NCBI RefSeq assembly: GCF_030269925.1
Contig: NC_085129.1
Span: 14,561,501 to 14,625,500 of the forward strand
Length of the DNA: 64,000 bases
Origin: Bombyx mori
Taxonomy: Eukaryota > Arthropoda > Insecta > Lepidoptera > Bombycidae
Direction: 5' to 3'
The position numbers and the translations under genes are program-made. How positions within the stretch are numbered: the stretch's first letter is position 1; each line of letters opens with the position of its first letter. Below, one piece after another: positions 53,270 through 62,608 of this stretch. The notes beneath the pieces are model-generated. The model saw only the letters and a list, made by a program, of their open reading frames with translations, was not told the DNA's origin and did no database searches.

Positions 53270-53900
53270 GCTCACTGAGTTCATGACCTATGCAAGTGTA
53301 GTGTTCGCTCACGCGGCCCGCACTCACTTAAAATCCTTCCAGATTATTCAATCCCGTTTTTGCAAGATAGCCGTCGGAGCCCCGTGGTTCGCCAGGAACG
53401 TCGACCTCCATGACGACCTGGACTTAGAGTCCGTCAGTAAGTATTTGCAGTCGGCGTCGATGCGCCACTTCGATAAAGCGGCACGATAGGGAACCCTCTC
53501 ATCGTGGCCGCCGGTAACTACATTCCCGATCCTGCGGACAGAATGGAAAGCAGTCGACGTCGCCCAAAACACGTCATCTCGGATCCTCCCGATCCACTAA
53601 CGGTGCTTTTAGGTACTTCAAGCACCGGTCACCGTTTTCGTCAAACCCGTCGCTTGCGACGAAGGGCTCGACGAGTAAATTAACTCTCAGACACAGCCCA
53701 CTGAGTTTCTCGCCGGATCTTCTCAGTGGGTCGCGTTTCCGATCCGGTGGTAGATTCTGCAAAGCACGGCTCTTGCTAGGGTTCGCGTTAGCAACGTCAT
53801 CAGGTTTGAGCCCCGTGAGCTCACCTACTAGCCACCTGAAATACGCTGAATTACGCTGAAATAGCCCCTAAGGTTATCAGCTTAGGCAGGAAAAAAAAAA
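53270..53900 (+). mobile_element. Jockey-type (BMC1-like) LINE with ORF2 C-terminus
   Basis: The longest plus-strand copy of the family. It begins in ORF2 and continues through the complete 3' UTR to a 14-base A-tail. It links the short tails elsewhere in the window to a coding LINE. Confidence 0.85.
53274..53489 (+). pseudogene. Jockey-type LINE ORF2 C-terminal fragment
   Basis: Reads MTYASVVFAHAARTHLKSFQ and then QSRFCKIAVGAPWFARNVDL, DLHDDLDLESVSKYLQSASM. This aligns with residues 822-888 of the intact ORF2 at 55.2-58.1 kb. After ...KAAR a stop (TAG) interrupts it. Downstream codons in another frame (equivalent to HVISDPPDPL) continue the protein towards its end. The catalytic domains are absent. 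Confidence 0.8.
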
Positions 53901-53902
53901 AA

Positions 53903-54097
53903 AACCTCACTGAGTTTCTCGCCGGATCTTCTCAGTGGGTCGTGATTCCGATCCAGTGGTAGATCATCCGAAGCACTGCTGTCGCTAGGGCTAATATTAG
54001 CAAATTCTCTCAGGTTGAGCCCGTGAGCTCACCTACCCATCGGGGCGTAGCTGGTATAGCCCCTTAGGGTACCAGCGAATATGTAGGGAAAAAACGG
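53903..54097 (+). mobile_element. Jockey-type LINE 3' end
   Basis: Directly follows the A-tail of the previous copy in the same direction: CTCACTGAGTTTCTCGCCGG, GATCCAGTGGTAGATCATCC, CAGCGAATATGTAGGGAAAA. It is of the variant with GGGGCGTAGCTGG. Two insertions at nearly one place. Confidence 0.8.
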
Positions 54098-54171
54098 TAA
54101 CAAATCAGCACTAGAATCGTTAGCTTCCACGGCTCATTAGAAAAATAACAATCTTGAATCTACAATTGACT

Positions 54172-54418
54172 ATTTTTTTTTTTTATTCCTTAGATGGGTG
54201 GACGAGCTCACAACCCACCTGGTGTTAAGTGGTTACTGGAGCCCATGGATATCTACGACGTAAGTGCGCCACCCACCTTGAGATATAAGTTCTAAGGTCT
54301 CAAGTATAGTTTCAACGGTTGCCCCACCCTTCAAACCGAAACGCATTACGGCTTCACGGCAGAAATAGGCAGGGTGGTGGTACCTACCCGCGCGGACTCA
54401 CAAGAGGTCCTACCAGTA
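54172..54418 (-). mobile_element. Bm1 SINE 3' half
   Basis: T-rich tail, TTCCTTAGATGGGTGGACGA, to CAAGAGGTCCTACCAGTAAA. Confidence 0.9.
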
Positions 54419-54420
54419 AA

Positions 54421-54659
54421 AAAGTTATTTGACTTCGACCGTTTCTTTTTTGAAAACAACATTATAATATTGAGCGCGACAATTGACATGACAGATTTTA
54501 TAACGCGGCGTCAATAAAATGGGTTAGTTTACGAGACAGCGACGAGCGTGTGGTGGAGCTGCTCACGACGATTTATGTGGAACGCGGTCCCAGTGCCGAT
54601 GCCTTCCACGACCCCACTGCGGTTTAAGGTCCAGACGCTGTCTTGTATACACGCACAAA
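54421..54659. other. Unassigned sequence
   Basis: No feature recognised. Confidence 0.3.
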
Positions 54660-55186
54660 TCTCTATATATAAAAATGAAACGCTGTTTGTTAGTCTCGCT
54701 AAAACTCGAGAACGGCTGGACCGATTTGGCTAATTTTGGTCTTGAATAATAATTATTCGTGGAAGTCCAGAGAAGGTTTAAAAGTTTAGATAAATATGAA
54801 AATGCTCGAAATTAAATAAAAATAACAATTTTGTTTTTCCTTTGACGTGTCTCACGTCGTGCGGATTTCTTTTGTTTGTTTTAAGTTTATTTTATACAAA
54901 AGTTTAGGTCTTTTATTTATCGATTGAGGCACTACGAAGTTTTTTTTTTTTTTTTTTTATGATTGTAAGTTTACTGGTGGCCCGAAGGCCTTTCCAGTTT
55001 CACCAGGACAGGTGGGCGAGCAAAGGCTCAGCCAAGAGGGGTGGGATTTGCTAACAACTGCCCGAGCGCCTCCGAAGGAGACCTAACAACTCAAGAGCAA
55101 TTGTTTCGCGAATGAATCTACTACCGGATCGGAATCGCGACCCGCTGAGAAGATCCGGCGAGAAACTCAGCGGGCTGATGCATGGG

Positions 55187-58069
55187 TTAGGTTGCACGTC
55201 GACCTCTTTGTCGAGTTCGACGAGTACGGTTACCGGGGTCCCTAAGCCTGCCCCTAGTATTAGAGCTGAAGGCATCTAATGCAAAGGTTATTGGATCTGA
55301 TGGATCCGTAAGGACGTGTCTAGGGCGTCGACGGTGACTGGCTCCTGCATGATCAGGATTCGGGGAGTAGTCAGCGGCGGCAACGATAAGGCGATTATCA
55401 TGACGCATAGCCTTATCGAAGTATCGTTCCGACGCTGACTTCATGTATTTCCGAATTGATTCGAGGCCCAGGTCGTCGTGTAGGTCAACGTTCCTCACGA
55501 ACCACGGAGCCCCGACAGCTAACCTGCAAAAGCGGGATTGTAGGGATTGGAGGGTGTCTATGTGTGTCCGGGCCGCGTGAGCGAACACCACACTCGCGTA
55601 AGTCATGACGGGCCTTATGCAAGTTTTGTAAAGTGTCACCTTGTTCCGAAGGGACATTTTACTCCGCTTACAGATCATGGGGTAGAGTCTACCGAGAATA
55701 AACGCGGCACGGTCACGGACTGATTTTATATGCGGGCGGAATGTCATCGATGCATCCAGGGTAACGCCCAGGTACTTGACCTTCCTGGCCCAGGGTATGG
55801 GTTGTCTAAAGAGAGTAATCGGGGGTGTGAGATTCCTCCTCCTAATCCGGGAGGAAATCCGTGTGGAGCTTCCCCTCTGAAATAGCACCGCAGTACTTTT
55901 CGCTGGGTTGATGTCTATGCGCCATTTTCGGAACCACTGTCCTAGGGCTAGGGCTGCGCTCTGAAGCTTCTTCGCGATTAGGGACTTATTTCTACTAGAA
56001 TAGTAAACAGTCGTGTCGTCGGCGAATAAAGCTAAATGGGTCGGCGGCGACCGGGGAATATCGTTGACGAATAAGCTAAATAGGAGGGGTGAGAGGACAG
56101 AGCCTTGCGGGACTCCAGCTGTGAGAGGTCGTGGGGAGGAGCGGGTTCCCTCGACTCGATATCGAAAAGAGCGGTTCGACAAGAAGTCCCGTATGATGAG
56201 CACGAGACTATCCGGCACGCCCATGTTGAATAGTTTGAAAATCAAACCATTGTGCCAGACTTTGTCGAACGCTTTTGCGACGTCGAAGAAGAGAGCTCCC
56301 GTGTATAACGGTTTTGGTCGATTAAGCCCCACAAGAATGTGCTCCGTGAGGCGGTGCACCTGTTGAACGCATGAGTGATTTGTACGGAATCCGAATTGTT
56401 CATCGATAAGAATGCCCTTGGATGAGACGAAGTCTCTGAGGCGTTTGTAGAGCAGACGCTCATACAGTTTGCCTAGAGACATGAGGAGGCTAATCGGGCG
56501 GTAGCTCGTCGGATGATTTTTTGGTTTACCGGGTTTATGTATGCCGATAACGTCCGCTTCTTTCCACACCGCGGGAAAGATACAGTTCGCCATAGCGGCA
56601 TTGAAAATAGATGCCAACATCACGATGAGTTGGACGGGTAGAAGTTTAATAACGCGGTTGGATATACCGTCGGAACCGGGAGCCTTGCGAGGACGTAGGT
56701 CTTTGATCAAGTCTTTAACTTCCATCGGGGTGACGGGTGGTAACGCATCAGAGGGTGGCAAGGAGGCTCTGCGTTCTACCTCACTGTCTACTAATTCTAC
56801 ATGAACAGGGTCCACGGATTGAGTGCTGGGCGTGCACTGGGTTTGCAATGTATCGGCCAGCAGCTCTGCTTTTTCGTCATCATCGAACGCCGCGAGTCGG
56901 CCTGAGGGGCCTACGAGGGGGGGCATAGTTACTACCGTATCCGATTTGAGAGTACGAGCTAAGCGGTAGTAAGACCTTTGGGAGGGCGCGAGTCCTTCTA
57001 AGAAATCAGACCATCTGGCATCTCGGACTTCGGCGATGCGAGACTTTACGTCGCGTTGTAGGGCACGCATTCGAATACGATTTTCCGCGGTAGGATACCT
57101 GTCGTAGGCGCGTATCGAGGCGTTCTTAGCTCTAAGGAGTTCCCTAATATCGTCGGACAATTTGAAGCGGTGAAGGAAGTCCTCCGCTACAACTTGTTTC
57201 GATGACCTATCTAATGTCGAGGTGATGTGTGACGTTAAGATGTCTATGGCTTCAGCGGTATCCTGAGAAGACGGGATAGAGTCCGGGTTAAACGGGAGCG
57301 ATGGTGGATCAGATTCAGCCAGGCTGATGCCCAGCGTGTGCCAATCCACCACAGTCCTCGTGACGGGAACGGAATCGGGAGCGCGACCGAGCTTCATAAC
57401 GACGGGACGGTGGTCTGAATCTAACTCTGAAACTACTTCGATCGAGTGTAAGCGCAGAGTTACGTTTTTTAATAACGCTATGTCGAGTATATCCGGGCGA
57501 TGCGCGATATTTAGCGGGTAGTGAGTCGGGGTTAGCGGAGCGACGATATCGAAGGCGAGATCATCGACTAACGCGTCAAGCCGCCTGCCATTCGGGGTTG
57601 TGGTGTGTGAGTTCCACCTGATGTGTTTACAATTTAGGTCGCCCGCCAGAATGACAGAGCTCCCCATACCGAGCAGCGCCTCGATATCACTGCTTAGAAC
57701 GATCTTATCCGGTGGAAGATAAACGGACGCGATAACGATCGGCGCGTGTCCCGTCAGTGAGATTCGGCACACTGATGCTTCGATATTAGCGTGCGCGGGA
57801 GGATCGAGCGGGACGCAATGCAGGGCTCTTCTATAGTAAATGACGGTACCACCACCACGGGCAGAGAGCCTGTCGTTCCTGACCATGTTATAGTTCGCGA
57901 TTTTAGGGTCACGGCGCGCGGGCTTAAGTAGGGTCTCCTGCACTAAAAAGATATCAATTTGGTGGTCACGCAAAAAGTCAGAAACCTGATCACGTTGATT
58001 TGCGAGACCGTAAGCGTTAAAAAATCCTATCGTTACGGATAGGGGCTTTATTCTACTTATATACGCCAT
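55187..58069 (-). CDS. LINE ORF2 protein: AP endonuclease and reverse transcriptase (960 aa)
   Basis: Nicks target DNA and copies its own RNA onto the nicked end (target-primed reverse transcription), acting in the nucleus. Residues about 10-230 form an apurinic-type endonuclease: Asn18 (FFNAYG), Glu45 (LVQETLL), Tyr117 (SVYLPPD), Asp143/Asn145 (AGDLNCKHIRW), then PDILDIAL and Ser-Asp-His at 218-220 (SDHRPVV). Residues about 455-735 form the reverse transcriptase: RKAPGSDGI, YRPISLL, EQFGFR, Asp596 (FFDVAKAFDK), AGVPQGSVLSPLLF and FADD (682-685). A C-terminal region follows (YLGVTLDASMTF, YASVVFAHAA, basic end). No stop, frameshift or missing catalytic residue is seen, and the length fits jockey-clade ORF2 proteins. 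The start is the ATG three bases after the ORF1 stop (TAA TCA ATG), suggesting coupled reinitiation. Confidence 0.92.
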   Translation of the reverse strand: MAYISRIKPLSVTIGFFNAYGLANQRDQVSDFLRDHQIDIFLVQETLLKPARRDPKIANYNMVRNDRLSARGGGTVIYYRRALHCVPLDPPAHANIEASVCRISLTGHAPIVIASVYLPPDKIVLSSDIEALLGMGSSVILAGDLNCKHIRWNSHTTTPNGRRLDALVDDLAFDIVAPLTPTHYPLNIAHRPDILDIALLKNVTLRLHSIEVVSELDSDHRPVVMKLGRAPDSVPVTRTVVDWHTLGISLAESDPPSLPFNPDSIPSSQDTAEAIDILTSHITSTLDRSSKQVVAEDFLHRFKLSDDIRELLRAKNASIRAYDRYPTAENRIRMRALQRDVKSRIAEVRDARWSDFLEGLAPSQRSYYRLARTLKSDTVVTMPPLVGPSGRLAAFDDDEKAELLADTLQTQCTPSTQSVDPVHVELVDSEVERRASLPPSDALPPVTPMEVKDLIKDLRPRKAPGSDGISNRVIKLLPVQLIVMLASIFNAAMANCIFPAVWKEADVIGIHKPGKPKNHPTSYRPISLLMSLGKLYERLLYKRLRDFVSSKGILIDEQFGFRTNHSCVQQVHRLTEHILVGLNRPKPLYTGALFFDVAKAFDKVWHNGLIFKLFNMGVPDSLVLIIRDFLSNRSFRYRVEGTRSSPRPLTAGVPQGSVLSPLLFSLFVNDIPRSPPTHLALFADDTTVYYSSRNKSLIAKKLQSAALALGQWFRKWRIDINPAKSTAVLFQRGSSTRISSRIRRRNLTPPITLFRQPIPWARKVKYLGVTLDASMTFRPHIKSVRDRAAFILGRLYPMICKRSKMSLRNKVTLYKTCIRPVMTYASVVFAHAARTHIDTLQSLQSRFCRLAVGAPWFVRNVDLHDDLGLESIRKYMKSASERYFDKAMRHDNRLIVAAADYSPNPDHAGASHRRRPRHVLTDPSDPITFALDAFSSNTRGRLRDPGNRTRRTRQRGRRAT

Positions 58070-58072
58070 TGA

Positions 58073-58627
58073 TTACCGGCGGAGTGAGGGGAGGACGTAC
58101 GTATTTAATGACGCGTATACGTCGGCGTATTCCTGCACAACGGCGATAAAGTGTTGTGCAGTGGAGGCAGCGCGAATGGCGTCGCCCAAAGCGTTAACGC
58201 GCTCAAAGTTGATCGACTGAAAGAAGTCGATCGCTAAAGCGAGATTGTCGGACGCGGTCGGAGGGCAAGTCGCGGGAGAGGGACGAGTCGCGGGGGCGGG
58301 ACGAATCGCGGAGGAGGGAGTTGTAGCCATGTTCGTGTACGGCAGCGGTTTTGCCCAGGCCGAGACACTGGGCACCGCCGCCGGAACGAACGCTGGCTTA
58401 GCCTGCGACGCAGAGGGTGCCGAGGCTTTGATGTCTGGGCCGGAAGCTCGGAGGCGGTTTTGGCGGGCGACGCGGCGATTTATTTTAGGGGCTCGGGGGC
58501 AACCACGGTAATTCGCGGGGTGACCCTGTGTTCGACACAGGACGCAGCTAGGCGGTTCCGTCGCGGTTTTTTGGTCGCGAGCGCAGAGGGCCGTGGCGTG
58601 ATCGCCCAAACACTTAACACATCGGGG
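58073..58627 (-). CDS. LINE ORF1 (Gag-like) C-terminal fragment with zinc knuckles
   Basis: RNA-binding Gag-like protein of the same LINE; only about the last 185 codons remain. The copy is truncated just before RCVKCLGDHATALC, a CCHC knuckle (C-x2-C-x3-H-x4-C). A second knuckle follows, CVLCRTQGHPANYRGC (C-x2-C-x4-H-x6-C), then PRAPKINRRVARQNR and an Ala/Pro-rich tail. The order knuckles, GCPRAP, basic segment and low-complexity tail is typical of jockey-type Gag. The frame is open to its TAA. There is no start codon of its own because the 5' end was lost on insertion. Confidence 0.85.
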   Translation of the reverse strand, partial: PRCVKCLGDHATALCARDQKTATEPPSCVLCRTQGHPANYRGCPRAPKINRRVARQNRLRASGPDIKASAPSASQAKPAFVPAAVPSVSAWAKPLPYTNMATTPSSAIRPAPATRPSPATCPPTASDNLALAIDFFQSINFERVNALGDAIRAASTAQHFIAVVQEYADVYASLNTYVLPSLRR

Positions 58628-58689
58628 GGGTGCACTACGAAGTCTGCTGGGTCAGCGAGTATCCAATAAAAAACAGTCGTTTTCCAGGA

Positions 58690-58875
58690 TAACAAGACCA
58701 GTCTATTGGACCTATTATATGAGATCTCGCGGACAGGTATCAATTTTTCTAAGGAAATGCGTGTTTAACACGTTAATCACACCAACAACTTCCGTGATGA
58801 AGAATAACATTACATGTTACATACTTAAATTAAACTAGCAAAATTAATAGTTTAGCGTAATTCTGAAAAACACTG
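58690..58875 (+). mobile_element. Decayed Bm1 SINE 5' part
   Basis: TCTCGCGGACAGGTATCAAT, TTTTTCTAAGGAAATGCGTG, TCCGTGATGAAGAATAACAT, then an AATTAATAGTTTAGCGTAAT stretch, in Bm1 order. The 3' half is absent. Confidence 0.6.
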
Positions 58876-59150
58876 GCGCATATAATTGTTACCGGGAAAG
58901 CTCGTTTACCTATGCAAAAAAAAAAAGAGAATGCCTACTAATTTCCAATCTATAGAGTGGAATAGTCAAAGTGTATCTTTACCTTAAGCGCTGTCATCTT
59001 AGAAGTTAGCCAATGATATGTGGTCTTAACTCACCTGACTTGTCAAAATGTAAAACATATCGCGTGCAAACTGAAGACAATTTTCTTGAATTATACCGAT
59101 ATAGCTTAAAGCAATCTTCTTGTTTTTCTTCTTCAACCCGTGCTAACCCA
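58876..59150. other. Unassigned sequence
   Basis: No feature recognised. Confidence 0.25.
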
Positions 59151-59154
59151 ATGC

Positions 59155-59405
59155 TGAGTGTATCATCATCACCATCATCATCATCAGCCCACATTCGCCA
59201 CTACTGGACATAGGCCACTCCCAATTCAAACCACTGAGCCCGGTCTTTGACTCTCCTAATCCACTTCTTGCCGGCCACCGTTCGGAAGTCATCGCACCAC
59301 CTAGCCAGGAGGCGTGCCACGTTACGTCTTCCGCTGCAAGGATCTCTTCGTATGCACACCATTCTCTTCGGTCTCTTGCCTTTCGCATCCACTCCCTACC
59401 AACCT
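59155..59405 (-). pseudogene. RTE-type LINE C-terminus and GAT-repeat tail
   Basis: On the minus strand the frame from 59392 to 59201 includes RWCDDFRTVAGKKWIRRVKD and RAQWFELGVAYVQ. This is the standard end of RTE-like LINE proteins (RW.DD....AG..W.R...DR..W....EAYVQQW). A TGATGATGATGGTGATGATG-type tail follows in place of poly(A). Upstream domains are missing. Confidence 0.7.
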
Positions 59406-59829
59406 CTTTGACCAGGTGGTAAAGCAACACTTGTATTTTAATATCTTGTGCGCTTCTATTCAACAAAGAAGTTATTCTCAAGAAATATGTAAAAAAAAGA
59501 TGTGTGGTGTCGTGGGACACCGGATAGGAACGAAGTTCCTTATTATAAAAATATTAATTTTATGTTCTATTCGAGGTATAAAGAAAATAACTATTTGGAT
59601 ATACATTATTATTAAAATAAATAAAAAAATACTTTACAATGTTTCAACTTTATTTTATATAAAAAATATATAATAATAATAATATATAACCGTCATCACG
59701 TAGACTATACATTCATACTAAGACTATACATAAATAATAAAAATCTTACGTTACGGACGTTTTTTCACGGTTAGGGTACCACTCCGCATTGTCCCATAAG
59801 GAATGTCGTTCCAAAAAATAAATTAGCAT
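59406..59829. other. AT-rich sequence, nothing recognised
   Basis: A 119-codon plus frame (59314-59673) runs from the LINE fragment into AT-rich sequence and is not a gene. Confidence 0.3.
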
Positions 59830-60036
59830 AATACTGGACAGGGAAGACAAGCAAGCAATATATTTACAAAATGGAAACGAACTTGATTGGCTATTACACA
59901 TAGAAAATACCTGTCTTGTGTAGAATCTTAGTCTTTATTAAACAAAAATCTTAATCTTTAATAAAGATATTAAAAGATCATAAAGTGAATCTTATGGAAT
60001 ACATAGATGAGCTATTTTGACGACACTTAAAATTAT
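59830..60036 (+). repeat. Unclassified ~210-bp dispersed repeat, copy 2
   Basis: Sister of the repeat at 14.7 kb, same orientation, with small indels (for example extra AAACA before AAAATCTTAATC). Confidence 0.7.
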
Positions 60037-60560
60037 TTCTCTGGTTGCTGGGGTTTGTTTCTGTCGTTTTTGATTACCAATCGTCTAACAATGAGATCTA
60101 AATCTATCTGAAGAAGGACGCTATTGTTATGTGGTATGATTAACTACTTAACGTTCATAAGACAAATATATGTATAACCATGACTCCCTCTTTCTTTGAG
60201 TGGACTAGGAATAATAGATCTTCCACCGAGTAAATCGTGATTTTTTCGTTTCAAGATTTTGACCCCATTAGATTAGGTCAAAGCTTCAAAATAAATATTA
60301 AAGCTCGAAACACAATGTCATAAACTAAATAATAACGTATTTGAATCCCAGCCGGCATACGCATGATGAATTAGCAAAAACAGATTAATGAATAGTCGCC
60401 CGGAGCCAACAATTACCGCGTTTGGGTCGCCACGGACCATAGCTAATAAACAGTTAATTTGCTTTTTGGTCTGCTTCACATTTAGACGGCATTCAATGGT
60501 TTGGGAAAGTATTTTTAAGTCTGTGTTTATGATTTGATAAATTAACGTTTTATATGCATG
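60037..60560. other. Unassigned AT-rich sequence
   Basis: No feature recognised. Confidence 0.3.
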
Positions 60561-60561
60561 A

Positions 60562-60935
60562 AGGAAGGATTACTGGTGGCCCTGAGGTTTTTTCAGTTTC
60601 ACCAGGACAGGTAGGCGAGCAAAGGCTCAGCCAGGACGGGTGGGATTTGCTAACAACTGCCCGAGCGCCTCCGAAGGAGACCTCACAACTCAAGAGCAAC
60701 TGCTTCGCGAATGAATCTACTACCGGATCGGAATCCCGACCCGCTGAGAAGATCCGGCGAGAAACTCAGCGGGTTGATGTATGGATTAGATTGCAAGTCG
60801 AACTCTTTGCTGAGTTCGACAAGTACGGTTACCCTAAGTTCCTAGTGTTAGATTTGAAGGCGTCTAATGCAAGAGTTATTGTATCTGATGGATCCGTAAG
60901 GACGTGTTTAGGGCGTCGACGGTGGATAAATATGC
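60562..60935 (-). mobile_element. Jockey-type LINE 3' end, same subfamily as the intact ORF2 element
   Basis: Matches the 3' end of the large LINE: ACTGGTGGCCCTGAGG, AAAGGCTCAGCCAGGACGGG, GCGCCTCCGAAGGAGACCTC, AAGATCCGGCGAGAAACTCA, GACGTGTTTAGGGCGTCGAC. It includes the end of ORF2. The A-tail at the left is worn. The plus-strand 130-codon frame through it is a by-product. Confidence 0.85.
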
Positions 60936-61710
60936 TATGCACATGAGAAATGTACTAAGTCAGGTTCATAAGAACAAGATTATTAATCCAATAAACGTTT
61001 ATTTTTGGGTTTATTGAACTGTTTCGAATACTTTTTAAGGTATCCGAGCAATGGGCGACTACAACAAGACAAGATAAAGGTGATAACGGACTAAATTGTT
61101 TTCAAGTCTCATTACCATAGCTACGATATCCAGGAACACGACGGCACGGTGGTGCCTGTGACGTCATTTGAGTGTAATAATGACATTATCGAAATACTAA
61201 TCTTTCAACCGCTAACTACCTAATTTCCATTCGAATAAGTAGGTAGTGTAGTCCTATCTGTAGTTAGTTTAATCTTGCAAATTGCAAGTACGCCACTAGT
61301 TATATTGTTATTTTCTATCTTTTTTTTTAACGAATGGCAGAAATCGGTTTAGGGATAATAAGACTATTCATTCAAATTTTTAAGTGTATTTATTTTCGTG
61401 AATTACTTTGGTGTGTGTAAAAATAAAACATTATCGATGTTTTCAGAATCATGTTTCCTTTGATTTATTTCTTGATACCGTAACTTCGCTATTTATACGA
61501 TCCATCCCTCGAGATTTCTTCATTCAACATTTTGCCCTTTTGTAGCGACTTTGCCAACTATAGCAATATTATGGTAAAACTGCAACACTTGATGGGCACA
61601 TTGGCGATTATCCGAAATTAGAAGTCAATGTTACATGACTGACTTTCGAAAGGTTCACTCAAAGTAGTGATTAATGACAATTGACAAGCTTAGTGTCACC
61701 TTATCATAAG
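60936..61710. other. Unassigned AT-rich sequence
   Basis: No feature recognised. Confidence 0.3.
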
Positions 61711-61712
61711 TA

Positions 61713-61981
61713 CAGTAAAAGCTCTTTATTCGCGCTTCCTTAACTCAAGTTTTAATTATTCGTGAATAAAATAAATGCGACCCAATTCCTAGTTTCGCGG
61801 TTAACGATTTCTTTATTCGCGGATCTAATCGGTGCCTACAATGATTGATAAAAAGGATTTCATTATGTAGGTATCCAACCGAATTTCCTTTGTAAATGCA
61901 CTTTTCCATATTCACGGTTTCTATATTCGTGGTATATTTACAGAGCATATATCCAGCGAATAAAGAGCTTTTATGTTACTG
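61713..61981. mobile_element. pogo-like MITE
   Basis: Ends are inverted: CAGTAAAAGCTCTTTATTCG at the left and, on the other strand, CAGTAACATAAAAGCTCTTT then ATTCGC at the right (a 4-base indel apart). TA precedes the left end. CAGTA termini are typical of the pogo/Tigger group. No coding capacity. ATTCGCGG-like words recur inside. The family assignment is inference. Confidence 0.55.
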
Positions 61982-62284
61982 CAACTAGAATTAAAGATGA
62001 AACTGTCTCTTTATTTTTAACAGCTCAAATACACTCTGTATATAGTATGGCTAAATATATACAAATATTTTATATACTCGTAATCATAATGTATTAATGT
62101 TAGTAAAATACGAAATCCCATTGCCTTGTCGAAGCCAATCACCGAACTGAATGCTCAAAATCATCAATAGGTCATCGAACCTGTCACGTTAATTGGAAGT
62201 CAAACTGACACATCAGCTAATGAGGCATCAGAAATTTCATAATTACCATTACATGATAAGTACACTGAATCATGTAGGTACGAT
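61982..62284. other. Unassigned AT-rich sequence
   Basis: No feature recognised. Confidence 0.3.
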
Positions 62285-62297
62285 AATATTGTTATGC

Positions 62298-62595
62298 TTT
62301 TTTTTGGTCAGGATGAAATCCCCGGACTTCCGCCCTGTACTGGGGATGGTGGGCGGAGCATATCGGAGTCGAACCGACTAAAGCCTCCTGCCGCACAACA
62401 ACGCACGTCCGAACCTCGCATGAGACAGAACTCATGAAAAGGCAAAGGGGGAAAGTGAAGCTTTTAGTGCGGAACACATCTCTCCCATCACCCTCCCGCT
62501 CGGGACGCCGGACCGGCGGTCGTCGGCGCCACGACCACCAGCCCTATCGGTCGGCAGGTTATCCGAAGCTCGCCTAGATGGCGCCGGTTAGAGTG
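62298..62595 (-). mobile_element. R1-type LINE 3' end with target duplication
   Basis: T run at the left (A-tail), GC-rich body. The 13-base flanks AATATTGTTATGC and AATATTGTTAAGC differ by one base and represent the target-site duplication. It is the reverse complement of the 3' UTR of the R1-type element at 21.2-21.6 kb and supplies the 3' terminus that copy has lost. Confidence 0.75.
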
Positions 62596-62608
62596 AATAT
62601 TGTTAAGC

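Larger units (their letters stand above)
54940..58631 (-). mobile_element. Jockey-clade LINE, 5'-truncated in ORF1, with intact ORF2
   Basis: A 3.7-kb non-LTR retrotransposon. It has a 19-base T run at the left (its A-tail) and an exact 11-bp target-site duplication GCACTACGAAG at 54929-54939 and 58632-58642. It contains the end of ORF1, all of ORF2 and a 3' UTR of roughly 230 bp. Its 3' region is shared with the copies at 0.5-0.8, 52.5 and 60.6 kb. The exact duplication and open ORF2 point to a fairly recent insertion. Because the 5' end with its promoter is missing, the copy is unlikely to be transcribed as an autonomous element. Confidence 0.92.
54660..58659 (+). mobile_element. Helitron-like element, family 2, split by a LINE
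   Basis: The left part (TCTCTATATATAAAAATG to ATTGAGGCACTACGAAG) and the right part (TCTGCTGGGTCAGCGAG then T) join into one element matching the intact 291-bp copy at 44.6 kb. The 3' end is CGAG instead of CTAG. Everything between 54940 and 58631 is the inserted LINE. Confidence 0.75.

Noticed and set aside
54940..54958. T19 homopolymer as a simple repeat
   Set aside because: It is the A-tail of the minus-strand LINE, flanked by its target duplication.
56013..57521. Several plus-strand frames of 60-117 codons
   Set aside because: All are antisense shadows of the LINE ORF2.
59143..59520. 125-codon minus-strand frame
   Set aside because: The RTE-type LINE protein is in a different frame (59392 to 59201); this one is a by-product.
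60554..60946. 130-codon plus-strand frame
   Set aside because: Antisense of a jockey LINE 3' end; similar frames appear wherever that tail is well preserved.
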